64,000 nucleotides of DNA from Dysidea avara (Eukaryota > Porifera > Demospongiae > Dictyoceratida > Dysideidae), in assembly GCF_963678975.1 (NCBI RefSeq), contig NC_089274.1, positions 8,400,143 through 8,464,142 of the forward strand, written 5' to 3'. The position numbers were made by a program, and so were the translations under genes. Below, piece by piece: positions 23,261 through 34,969 of this stretch. Under the pieces are notes generated by a model. It was not told the DNA's origin. It saw only the letters and a list, made by a program, of their open reading frames with translations, and ran no database searches. Each line of letters starts with the position of its first letter. The first letter of the stretch is position 1.

Positions 23261-26200
23261 ATGAGTATGTTGGTCGCGAGATTGTTTGTGTTGTCAACAC
23301 TGTGTGCTCCTTGGGTGACTGCTGAATACCAGCCGACTTGGAACTCGTTAAACAGTAGGCCACTACCAAAATGGTACGACCAGTCGAAGTTTGGAATATT
23401 CCTACACTGGGGAGTGTACAGTGTGCCTAGTTTTCGGTCAGAATGGTTCTGGACCTACTGGAAAGTCCGAAAATATCCTGACGTTGTCGAATTTATGGAG
23501 AAGAACTATCCTCCGGGATTTGAGTATCCGGAATTTGCTCCAATGTTTAAAGCTGAATTGTTTGACCCCAAAGCTTGGGCTGAACTATTTCAGAAGGCTG
23601 GAGCAAGGTGTGTTGAGGCAGTGACTTCCCACTGAACACTAGTGTACAAGCGATAATGCATCATGGTCTTGGCTCGGGTCTCGGCAGTTGTCAAAAAATT
23701 TTTTGACAATAGATAAAAGGTAGTCTAGGGTCTGGCTGCATGAGACTGCAATTGTCTTCATAGAAAAATTAAACTAGTAGATCATAGGGCAACGGAATCT
23801 GCAATTGATCGATGATTGGTGTTCAGCATACCATTCTGTGTTCTGTGTGGGCTTCATTGCTATGGATATGTAGCCACTGTTTATAGGTGTTTAATTTACG
23901 TTTATGTGTCAAATCAGACTAAATTCTTTTGTGGTTCCATTGTTTTCTGCTTAGCAAATTACTAAAACCAGAAGTTTATAAGCACCAAAGAAGCCTAAGA
24001 ACTTATCAGTATTTTGCCAACTGAAAATTTTACTATTGCAGGACATCTTCAAGTTTCAGTTATCATCTCATCAGCTACTAATTTGAGATAATGGTTAACA
24101 TGTTTAAAAGTTGTCATGTTACCAAGCTGATGCCAAACTCTACAGCAGACTATCAAGTGAACTTATCAGGTTTTCACTGTATACTCAATGAGTAATCCTA
24201 GAATCTGTAACTTGTCCTTAAATTAGTGACCCTCACTTGTAGTTACAAGGTGACAATAGTACCTGCAGTGTATGTTGTTATTAGGAAGATGTATATGGTA
24301 GTAAATATGATGAGATGGAACTGGTGTGCCACATGTATAATATTCATGTACATGTAGGTATGTAGTTCTGACTAGTAAACATCATGAAGGATTCACCAAT
24401 TGGCCATCCAAGTACTCATGGAATTGGAATAGTGTTGATACTGGACCACACAGGGACCTTGTTGGTATGGTATATATACAGAAGTGTAGAAGTTCTTTAG
24501 GGTTATATTGCTGGTTGTATTTAATTTTCTTCTGAGCTCAGTAATGGCTGAAGAATATTTAAAATCTGCAAGTTATACAGTAAATTTACAGTTCTAAAGT
24601 AGCCTTAGTGTTATCGGTATAATTGTTTGGCATACGTAGCATTACAGAAAGTCTTTACTTCTGGCCTACTTTATTTCGTTTTTCTTCTCTTGTATCACAC
24701 ACAGGTGATGTAGCTGCTGCTATAAGAAACTACACTGATATTCATTTTGGTCTCTACTACTCATTGTATGAATGGTTCCATCCTTTGTGGCAAGAAGATA
24801 AAGCTAATAAGCATGCAACACAATATTATGTTGAAGTGAGTTACTTTACTTAGCAAGTAGTTGTTTATATATGTGTGTATGGAATACTGTGAAGATATGG
24901 ATGGCAGTCTTAAAAACTATAAACACAGTAACGGCCTTATATGTGATCTCAATTTTATTTATTTACACTTCTCTATTCTACTTATAGTCCCATTGTCCAG
25001 TTAGTGGTGTATACAAGTTTTGAACAGATTGGATTTGTATTTGAAGTACAGCTATTCATTCTATCTAAACCACTATTTGTGGATTCATTTTATCCATGTT
25101 TCAGTACAAAATCCTTGACCTATCAACCCTAGTTTTGTGGTGTTAATTGATTCTTTTTTGTATCAATTTTGGAATGCCTCTGATCCATGACTGCTGCACA
25201 TCTAAGTCTAATTACTCAGCATTTTTTTTTTCCAGTCGTGAATTGCATCATTGTTTGAAGCAGGATCTCCTGGTGAAATATGTACCTAGTCCCCTCCTTT
25301 CTCTACCTTAATTTGTACAGGGATTATTCAGCTCATGTGAAACATTCTTTGGTAGTTTGCATGATATTGCAGTGAGGACCCCTCTTAAAGGACACCATTG
25401 AATTGTGGATAACCTCCTTATAAAGCACATCTTCCAAATCAACAGTATTAATAGCCCTTAATTAAGGACACCTCTTTACAAAGGACAAAAAAAAAAGAAT
25501 TCCCTAATATTGTCATGTGCATTCCCCCCCCCCCCCCCCCAACCCCTCCCCTTCGTTTTCCCTGAGTCCAGTTCAGCAATTGTATAAAACCGAAAACATT
25601 GGCTGTTTTACCAAACTTTTAGTGGTAAAATGATTTGGAGCTTCATTCTTGCAGTCTCGATGCTTTTTCCAGCCCAGTTAATGGTAATTGAAGGTAGGTC
25701 ATGTTGTAGTGGAGGAGATGGATGGTAAAATCCTCATCTTGTTCAGTATACATATAACCAGTGGGTCTATGCTTGTCTATAGCATTAATGGTGACAAGAT
25801 CTTATCAGTAGGGACTTTTGGTTCAGAGACTATAAATATTGACTTGAGCAGTGACACACCCATACACACCCAAACAACATCATGGACTGAAAAGTGGACT
25901 CACTAGTGCACAGAAAAGCACCAATTTACCAATATTATATGGTATATAACAATTATACCAAAAAAAGTAGGGACCATAGGTATATATGTTAAAGCATAGC
26001 CGCAAGTGCTATATGAAAAATAAAGTATGAGGCGTGCGGCTGAGATGCTAATAAAGCACGAGGCAAAGCTGAGTGCTTTATTAGTATCGAGGCCAAGCGC
26101 CAAGTGCTTATTTTTCATATAGCACGAGCAAGGCTATGCTTTAAATGATTTATGGAACTTACTAGTCATGTAGCTTCACCATACACTAGGACTCATAATT

Positions 26201-29200
26201 AACACGCATTGCACGACCTATTAACTGCCTGAACGCACACAAACTAGTTTAACAAAGTAACTCACGCGTATTTCACCATAGTTTGGCATGGTAGACGTTC
26301 ATTGTGTATTTTGGCAGGTTTTGCTCGCAACCCACAATCGATTCTATTGTGAGTCACATAGTGAAATAATTCCGTGATATCTCCAGGACTTGTCCATTTA
26401 CATTAACAAATGTAACAGCAACGTTACCTTCTCCCACCCATCATCGAAGCATTTGGGTATGTCTATAAAAGCAGTCCGGTGGTGGATCTTGTGTTGGCTG
26501 GGGTGATTGATCACTCAGCGCGGCGAGGCTATCAGCCTTCACTGACTTGGGTGATTAGTCATACTGGCATGAGCCCTGCAGGATATTAGCCTGCACTAAG
26601 GCACGTGGGCAACTGTACTTTATTGTCCACAAAGATTGCTTTATTGCACCGCAAAGAGTGCTTTATTGAATGAATAAAGCACTCTTTGCAGTACAATAAA
26701 GCACTCTTTGTGGTTGATGAAGCACTGTTGGTTGGCTGAAAGTGTACTTTATGAAATTTAAGGTACGCTTTTTCCTTTGATCTCGCCCACGCAAAGTTCT
26801 ATAACACATTGATAAAAAGTACTGAAACAAGCTGGAGTAGTGCATGACATTAAATCACAGTAAAACAATAAGAAGTGTTATATCCCTACTGTCCATTTCC
26901 ATTATGGTACCTTGAGCACAGTAAGGATAATAACCTTCTTATTGTTTTACTGTGATTTAATATCGTGCACTACTCCAGCTTCTATCTTATGGACAGTAGG
27001 GATATAACACTTCTTATTGTTTTACTGTGATTTAATGTCGTGCACTACTCCAGCTTGTTTCAGTACTTTTTGTCGATGTGCTATGGTCCCTATAGTCTAG
27101 CTGAAAATTCCAATTTTTTTTGTGTACTTGTTTGTTAACTTTTTTGTAAAATAAAATTATTATTACTAGGTGTACCCGCGCAAAATGCGCGTGATACTAA
27201 GACAATTGTGTGCTATTGTGTGAATACACTTAAAGTTTGAACATTACTAATGATCAAGAAGTAATCACACCATTACATACCAACAAAGTCATGATTACAC
27301 ATAGCTACTTATGTGCATGCATAACATGATCTCTTCAATTGTGTGTGGCACTATAATCTAGCTATAATGTTGGTGGCTTCATGAACAAAGAGTGACTGAT
27401 GTTATAGTTTTTATAATGTAGGTTGGCCTTGTGCACTGGAATTTCTGCGCATCTGTGCAGTACTCATGCAGGTCCCATTACAACCATGCATTAGTTTTTA
27501 GCAGCAGACAAATACCACAATTGGGATGTACTCTATACTTCATTTGGATGATGTTGCATGAACTAACATAAAGTGCTTGAGTGTGGTATGAGGATCAGTT
27601 GACCAATGGTTGGTGCATTACCACAATGAGCTATATTCTAATTCAAGTTGAATTTGTCACATATAGTGGTATTATTCAGATAGATTGTTTTGTCAATATG
27701 AGTAACTGAATTGGAGTTTCATTTCTACATCCTAGTCATGGTATTGTTGTGTTGTTTACTTATTACATGACAAAGTGTGTATGCAGTACAGTATTGAGTA
27801 CGGTATTCAAGTTAATCGGCTGCACTGAGCAAGGTCAACACCAGCATATGTGAAGAGTTGTATATCAGCATAGCCCAGGTGAATCCTTCATACGAAGAGT
27901 GGTTGCTCAGTAGAGCTTCTGGAAGTTTCAGCTGTCCATGTTGAGTTACCAAGGAGTGAAAATGTGTCCATGTCTCCCTACACATTGAAGACTGCAATAG
28001 CAACTAAATGATCTAGTCCCCACGATTCATCGCCTAGTAAGGTGGATGTATGTTCTATTAGAGTAGTTGAACCTAATTTTCCTTGTTCACAAAGGTGTCA
28101 TCCTGTAGAGTGCAGAGCGTGTCATTGTAGGCAGCCTGGTCGGAGTGATCATCCCACGTTAACTTGACACACTCACTATGAAACTATCCTTTATTGACTG
28201 TTTCCTTCTCCCTTGCAGTGGTGTTGCTAGTAATCCTTCGTTTTAGGTATGTCTATAGTCCCTGACCTGCTTGTCTTCTTGTCACAGTAGCTATAATTCG
28301 TCTAGCACACAGCGGGATAGGCCTCAGGACATCTATCCTTGTAGTGGACAGCACAGCAGGGTGCACAGTGTGTATTTCCGGCGAGTCTTCCTTGTGTGGT
28401 CTAGCCTGATAGAAATAATCATCGCTCGTAGACTTGCCACACCCACTGCGAAACTCTCCTTGATTGGTTAAATCATGAAAAAGTGATTGATCCTATCTCA
28501 CTGTAAGCTTTTAGATATTAAATTTTAACCATGACGTCATCTGATTTCTATTGGCAACGCGTGTATACCGGGATGCCGTATACGTGTATCGTAAACTTAT
28601 AATGGCCATTGACAGTGATAAGTATCTTGCAACCAAGGTTAGCACGTAATGATAGACACGAAAACCACCTTATGACACATTGATTTGGACGGGTAGTTGG
28701 TATAGCGAGTTTGAAGCTAATCGGGGGAAAAACCTGGGAGTAGTTTGTGTTTGAAATTTTTATGGCCTCGATTTTAACGTTTCTAGTTCTGACAGCCACA
28801 GGGGAGAGAAATGTCTAGTGTAGGCTGGGATGGGGAAGGCTGGTAACACGATAAGTGTCTCCAGAAAGTTATGGACGAATTCGTGTCTTCCTCGGGTAGT
28901 TACGGTGGTTTAAAGGGTATTTTCCGTAGTTTAACGAATCGCCACCAATCCTGGATCATAAGATTTGTCTCAAATTCTAGAATTGAATGGTACTGATCCG
29001 ATTGGAATCCGAACAAGAATGGCGGATCAGTGCTCGAAAAACACGTGCGTGGGCGAAGAGAATTAATATATAGATGACTGGTGAACCCACGCATATACCA
29101 CATCAAAAGAGAGAAATAGTGCCGCGCACCCCAGCTTTCAATTATCGTCACTACGAAGCATTACAAATCAAGAACTGTTCGAAAAGCACCTCTGCAATCA

Positions 29201-32200
29201 AAGTAGCCATGCACTATGAAAAATACGGACGATTTCTGTTACAAAGGAAAGCCATCACATGCTACTGCACTTTTTGCTGTCAGAAAAGATGAATGGGACA
29301 CAAAGGAGGACACTGGTAAGTCCATGCAGAATGCATTGTACATACTGCAGTATGCTAAAAGTCACCTTTCCGGCTGAAGCAACATTGAACAGTGAAAAAA
29401 TTAAGCCTGTAGCCTTAGCCATTATCGAGTTACGCTTATCTGAAGGCATCAGTTACTCAGTCAGTCACTAGAAAATTCTGTTTATTAAATTTCATAGCAA
29501 CTTGTTGAAAGCATTTCGGGTCGATCTGAAGGCTTGTTTGGGCTTAATTTTACCTAACCAATACTGCTTCATCATTGTCAGGGAAAAGTGAGGCTGGCTT
29601 TTGGGTGATGTTTTTCCATGGGCTACGTCCACACATTTGTGGTCCCTACTATACAGTACCATCACACTGTATGATAATCCCAAAACTATTTTACCATATG
29701 CAGGAAGTTTATGAGTGAGCAGTGTTTCGCCAAACCAAACTCCGCCAAATTGTTCATCCTGTATTAGCTACTAAGAACTTCGTTGACTTTTCTTTGCCAA
29801 AATCGCATTGCGGCTAATTCGCCAAACTTTCCTCCAAACTTACCTGCTGTATGGTACATAAAATATGTAAAGATTTTGTACTAACTTCAGAATCTTATTC
29901 TGAAGACAAATGTGAACTGTACTCAATTTTGTTTAGGAAGTGATGCAGCCACAACTACATGAGATAGTGGAGACATACAAACCAGAGTTGATATGGGCAG
30001 ATGGTTCAGGAGGGGCTCTTGATACTTATTGGAAGAGCAGAGAATTTCTTGCTTGGCTATATAATCATAGGTAAGAATTAGCAATTTTATATGATTTTCA
30101 TTGTCAATGTATGAACTCGTACCTCTTTTAAATTGTAAACCCTTCAGTGCTCTAGGTGATTCTGTGCTATGCCTGAGGTGTGTGTACTGTACAGTGTATG
30201 TAAGGCTGTATAACAGGCAGATATGTGGCTACTCTGCCGTGCTAGTAATTAATATTTGGGGTGCGTGTCAGGTAACTTTCAGCCTTATATATGTTTGGCA
30301 TCATTTTCCCTTTGATGTGGTGTTTAAAATTATGTTGCAAAAAGGTTGCTATTAATTATTATTGGCTGCCCGTCTTATTGTGTGATGTCATACCCTTTGA
30401 TGTGGCATATAGTGAGTATACAAATTAAAATATTTAACAGACTAGTGTAAGTGTAAGGAATTACATATAGCACTTGTTATAAAGAGCAATGTTAATGTTT
30501 GATTCTTCAGTTATTTACATCTGTGAAGTTTGAAAATGGTCACTTAAACAAACTGGTGGGGGGAGGGGAGGTCACCTGATGTGTGTATAGACTGTCAATG
30601 TGTAAGGAATGATACAGATTACAATGTGATCTGTCTATACTGTAGTCCAGTCAAGGATACTGTTGTGGTCAATGATCGTTGGGGTATAAATGATCAGTGT
30701 AAAAATGGTGGATACTTTACTTGCCATGATCGCTACCACCCAAGTAAGCATGTCTATACACACATGCCAAATAGTACTATACAGTATTTGAAATGTTATT
30801 CATTATAATATGTGACCGGGCCTACGAAAATAGGGCATGTGGGCACATAAAATTTGCTTAATTTTTCAAGCTTCATGGCTCATAACTTTTGATACCATTA
30901 AGATATAGCCATGAAATTTTCAGCATGTATTACACATTTAATTGGCTTTATAATGTAGGCTATAGAATGCAGATATTCTATTTCATTACTGAGATATGAT
31001 CTGTTGTGTGACAGGGTGTAGTTTGTGCCCACATGTCCTATTATCGCAGGCCCGGTCACATATGCTGGTATGTACCTGTAGAGTCTCTTCAGAAGTACAA
31101 GTGGGAAGATGCCACTACTATACAAAAGTCTTCATGGGGTTACCAGAGAAACACTGATATCTCAGGATACCGTACCACAAATGAATTAGTGGATCTTTTG
31201 GTATCAGTAGTGAGGTGTGTGTGTGCGTGCGCGCATGTGTGTGTGTGCGCTTGCACTCATATACTTTAAATGGTGTTTATAATTTCCTACACAGTTGTGG
31301 TGGTAACCTGTTACTCAATGTTGGTCCCACACATGATGGGAGGATAATGCCAATATTTGAGGAGAGGCTACTAGAGATTGGTGTGTACTAGTATAGTCCA
31401 TTACTAGTTGGTCCATACCACTTGTTACTAGTGTAGGTGAATGGCTTAACATCAATGGACAGTGTATATATGGGTCAGTACCATGGTTACATCAGAATGA
31501 CACCATCAGTCCTAATGTGTGGTGAGTATTGTGTGTATGTTCTATTAGAGTATTTGGTGTCTAAACTGAGCAGTGATTATTTTGTTTAACTGAATGCCAA
31601 AATGAATTCTCTGTTAGTGTATTTTGGGTATTTAAAAAGATGATAGACTGTCTACTGAAAAACAACCGGAAAATGGCCTTGTAGACTACAAAGAATAACG
31701 ATTTCCTTTGAGGTGAATAGGGGTGTGTCCTGTCCAGACACCCATGCAAGTGAAAATGAAGAGTAGAGAATTTGCATTTGTATAAGGAAATAGAGACAGT
31801 ACATCTGTGCTTGATTTGTGATTAAAGTGGCTTGTTTTGAGTTACGCTTCCTTAGCAGTGCATAGCAATGTAATTGACAAATTGCAAAATAATTAATTAC
31901 AATTGCTTCTAATTTGGATAGTTAGATAAAGATTAGTAAAAATTTATTCATGGCACCTATTTAGTTAGATCATACTAACTACATGTGCTGTCTGGTTTTT
32001 AGAACTAGCACAATATCAACTTGTATGAATTGCGTGTACTTAAATGGGTGCAGTATGGGTGATGCAAGGGTAAAACTCTTGTTATTGACCTCATGTGTTT
32101 ATAACAAAGCACTTCTAGTTGAACAGTGGGATAACAATAAAGCTCCCTGCTGAAGTGTTGCCATGATTTTCTGGCTAATAAATACTTGAAAAGTAAATGT

Positions 32201-34396
32201 GACAAAAGAAACAGCCCAGAAGATGCTTCAATGTGTATTTACGTTAATACCTGGTTTTGCTTGTATTTACAAACAGTGTGAGCTGTTTACAATAACAATC
32301 TTACAAGATGAAACTGAAGAAGTGTTTGAGGACCATCTGTGCTTTACACTGAAAAGCTTAGGTGTCTTTTTGAAGCTTTCAGACCACTATGAAATATCAT
32401 ACAGTACCAAGGTGCTATGAAGATATTATAAGGCTGGTTTTAGGGTGATACTTTGGCCAGAAAAGCCCAAACCCAGTATTGCAGTATTCCTTGTTTGCTT
32501 ACTTTTTATGTAGCATTACTATGACTGGTGAATCCATGCATACTGCATTAGAAGAAAGAATGATGCTAGGCTTATTTGTTTGTGTCTGAAGGTGTGTCCC
32601 AACTATCAATTACTGAAATGTGACCATCTCAGCGAAAACCTGTCTAGTTTGCACAACCTCTGATTTTTTTATTAATTTCTCAGCATTATCTGCATTGTCC
32701 AAGGAATGGTTCACCAAAGTTTCAACCTTCTGTGGTGAGGAGTTTTGGAATTACAGCACTAGAAAGTAGGAAAAACAAGGAAATCGATTTGTACAGTTAC
32801 TATACTAAAATAAACTATGTACAGGCGCTTGCATTCGCAGCCATAACTTCCGTTTGGATTAGTCTACAAAGTTGAAATTTGGCTTACAATGTTCACCATG
32901 GATTGGCAGATCAACCAAGGTATAGTTTTAACTTTGCAGTCACTTGCGCATAGGCATATGAAGGTGGTTTTGTTGAAGAAATGGTGATAATTTTGTTTAC
33001 GTCTACCGCTTCGTAAACAAACGTATGTGACACGCAAACCATTAGGGCTACAGGAATGAAACAAAGATTTTTGAACTCCCCATGAGTAGGCGAATAAGAT
33101 GGTGTGTAGTTTTAATCAATTTGAGTCTTCCTTCTTTGAGTACTGGCCCGATAAAAACTTGCATATTTTTTCTTGTAGCATGCATAATTTTACGAATTAT
33201 TTTAAATTTCTATTTTCTCAATACGTATGCTTGTGCGAACTAGACAGGTTTCCGCTGAGACGGTCACAAATAGTGAAGCAGCCTTTATACTTTGTTTTAA
33301 GCTTTGTTCAGCTTGTTACATAGTGTTTACAAAGCAACACTACAAGAAGGACCTCTGTAATCAATCCAGTCACAATGGAAACTTGGACAGTTCTTGTTAC
33401 AAACATAGGAAAACCATCACGCAGCACTACCGTGAATCAACACCTTATATGCTGTCAGTAAAGACAAGTGGGACACAAAGAAGGACACAGGTATGTCCTT
33501 GAAGCATGCATTGTACATGCTGCGGTATGCCAAAAGATACCTGTTGGGCTGAAATGATGTTGATCAGTGAAAAAATCAAGACCGTAGCCTTCGAGTTATC
33601 CTTGTCTGAAGGCACAGTCAGTCAGTCAGGAAGAAGAAAAGTTATACAATTCTATTGGAAGGATTTCAGGTCATACTGAAGGCAGTTTTGGGCTTGGGTA
33701 TAGCTAACCCAGCAATTAAAAATCCACCAGTCACTACTTTTTTATTCCTTTGATCCCTAAAATTCCTAATTTTTTCTTGTGCTTGTTCCGATCAATAGCA
33801 GAGTGTGCATTGCTGGTTTACAAGTTTAGAGCTTTGTCGATCAACGATTACTGATAACTGGTGAAGGATTTCTGTTTTGATTATTTTTCCTGCCTACACA
33901 CAAAATAAAGGTAGTGGTGGTCTGGTTATGAGAGACTACTTTTGTGGTGCGCACGAGCGCTTGGGTACATCTATTCAACTTCTCAGAACAGTTTCAGAAA
34001 TGGCTATAACATGTGTATTGTATTGACTGTGATAGGTACACAAGTGGTGGTAATGTGACTGGTGAGACATCAACAGTGTATGCTGTACTACTGGACTGGC
34101 CTAGTAATAGCAGTGTGTTACTGGGAGCATTGTCATCCCATCATGTGACCTCTGTGGAGATGTTGGGGTTGACAGGTATGATAGTGCTGTGTGTGCTGTC
34201 TTCAGTGGTTTGTAGTATATGGCAGGCTTTGTGTGAAGCATTGAAATTATGTACCGGAGTTTATGAATAAAAATCCATTACAGGAACACCATTAAAGTTC
34301 TCATCAGTTTCTGATGGACTGCAAGTTACTCTACCTAACCTTCTTCCGTCTTCTAACTTGAAGTGGGCATGGACACTGAAGATCACACTTCAATAA
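23261..34396 (+). CDS. GH29 alpha-L-fucosidase, gene B (10 exons, complete)
   Basis: Paralogue of gene A with the same exon structure. Exons: 23261-23607, 24358-24464, 24705-24835, 29937-30070, 30646-30743, 31082-31214, 31295-31380, 31437-31521, 34036-34175, 34284-34396. They join in frame to 457 residues; an alternative ATG at 23267 gives 455. A signal peptide ([21 protein letters not shown]) precedes the catalytic domain. [26 protein letters not shown] (nucleophile Asp), DRWG and [10 protein letters not shown] are all present, so activity is expected. Intron 3 (5,101 bp) and intron 8 (2,514 bp) are expanded by mobile DNA; in gene A they are 774 and 85 bp. A MITE ends 21 bp before exon 6. 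The AATAAA at 34392-34397 overlaps the stop codon and may be the polyadenylation signal. Confidence 0.95.
23688..23709. repeat. Perfect 22-bp palindrome in intron 1 of gene B
   Basis: TTGTCAAAAAA is followed directly by its complement TTTTTTGACAA. No function is assigned. Confidence 0.8.
25524..25540. repeat. Poly-C tract (17 bp)
   Basis: Uninterrupted run of 17 C in intron 3 of gene B. Just upstream (about 25370-25490) lies a region with AAGGACACC-type repeats resembling a decayed pogo-like MITE. Confidence 0.8.
25989..26144. mobile_element. Palindromic MITE in intron 3 of gene B
   Basis: The outer arms TTAAAGCATAGC... and ...GCTATGCTTTAA extend about 36 bp and include a shared GCTATATGAAAAATA and its complement. 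An inner inverted pair, TAATAAAGCACG/GTGCTTTATTA, is nested. It is non-coding. Confidence 0.75.
26627..26713. repeat. AATAAAGCACTCTTTG hairpin
   Basis: Arms at 26627-26669 and 26672-26713 are complementary with few mismatches and have almost no loop. The words AATAAAGCAC/GTGCTTTATT are shared with the element at 25989-26144. Confidence 0.7.
26819..27166. repeat. Multi-arm hairpin head of composite repeat, copy C
   Basis: The hairpin arm of copy B occurs three times here: forward at 26819-26907 and inverted at about 26935-26983 and 26995-27092. It then runs out through TGTGTACTTGTTTGTTAAC. Its expected tail is displaced to 29075, with about 1.9 kb of unrelated DNA between. Confidence 0.75.
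27168..29070. other. 1.9-kb segment separating head and tail of composite repeat C
   Basis: Position and flanks suggest an insertion between the hairpin and its tail. The left end has CCCGCGCAAAATGCGCGTG, which can form a short hairpin. Inside, a block near 28105-28200 has a diverged direct copy at about 28360-28470 (ATGAAACTATCCTTTATTG versus GCGAAACTCTCCTTGATTGG). No transposase or gene is recognised, so the nature of the insertion is unresolved. Confidence 0.4.
29075..29648. repeat. Composite-repeat tail, copy C
   Basis: It runs from GACTGGTGAACCCACGCAT to the GTGATGTTTTTCCATGGG and TTTGTGGTCCCTAC region. It is collinear with 21500-22265 except for one internal block that is duplicated in that copy. 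It lies in intron 3 of gene B. Confidence 0.75.
30811..31060. mobile_element. 250-bp MITE with TGTGACCGGG termini, 21 bp from exon 6 of gene B
   Basis: Terminal inverted repeats of 36 bp begin TGTGACCGGGCCT and end AGGCCCGGTCACA with only about three mismatches. TA flanks both ends (2-bp duplication). It is non-coding. It lies in intron 5 of fucosidase gene B and ends just before the exon 6 acceptor at 31081. Confidence 0.85.
32515..33720. repeat. Composite-repeat tail, copy D, with nested transposon
   Basis: The left part has ACTGGTGAATCCATGCAT and a CCCAACTATCAATTACTG segment. The match resumes after the nested element with GTGAAGCAGCC, GGACACAGGTATGTCCTTG and CAGTCAGTCAGTCAGG. No hairpin head of the A or B/C type is seen in front of it. 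Confidence 0.7.
32619..33268. mobile_element. 650-bp DNA element with TGTGACCATCTCAGCG ends
   Basis: Terminal inverted repeats of about 38 bp at 32619-32656 and 33231-33268 both carry the TGTGACC-TCTCAGCG and CCTGTCTAGTT segments. It interrupts the composite tail D. It has no transposase frame, so it is non-autonomous. The target duplication is unclear. Confidence 0.8.
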
Positions 34397-34969
34397 ATCA
34401 GCAGCATTGTTTTGTATATTGTAATATGAAAAACGTTTACTTAGTTACTTTTGTAAAACACCACAGAATCAAATATTAGTCATTTCATTCTTAACACAGA
34501 AGAAAAAAACTGAATTTATAGCTAGCTATATACAGTGAAGAATTTAATTTGGCGAATTGGTAAGATTTGGTGTATCCGCCAAATTAACATTCCAGTAATA
34601 TCACTGTGACTCCATTAACCTGCTTGTCAAATTAACAGTCCACCAACAATAGGCAGGGAATACCCAAATAAAATTCCTGCCTAGTATTCTACTGAATAGT
34701 TTTCTATTGAAGGATGAAGATTGTGCATGTGTCATTGCTCCTTAGTGCTATATATACCGTGTGAGTGGAGGATGTACAGTAGTAAGTGTACATAAAATTA
34801 TGTACAATGCATGATATTTTCCATACCCATAAAGTAGCACTGTCTATTAAAAATATCATCCAATAAAACAACAGTGACTATCATCCTGTAGTTATAATGG
34901 CTTCAACTATCACAATCACACTTTGGGTTAGTAGCTCTTACTGAGCCTGTTACAGTAGTTTGAGTTCAG
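34397..34969. other. Intergenic region downstream of fucosidase gene B
   Basis: Nothing coding is recognised. An inverted pair of TTTGGCGAATT/CCGCCAAATTAA words near 34545-34590 suggests a small decayed MITE. Confidence 0.35.

Larger units (their letters stand above)
31522..34035. other. Expanded intron 8 of fucosidase gene B
   Basis: The first and last roughly 30 bp match the 85-bp intron 8 of genes A and C, including the same 17-bp-motif relative near 31538. The 2.4 kb between is extra. It holds unassigned DNA (31560-32510), the composite-repeat tail copy D and the transposon nested in it. Confidence 0.75.
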
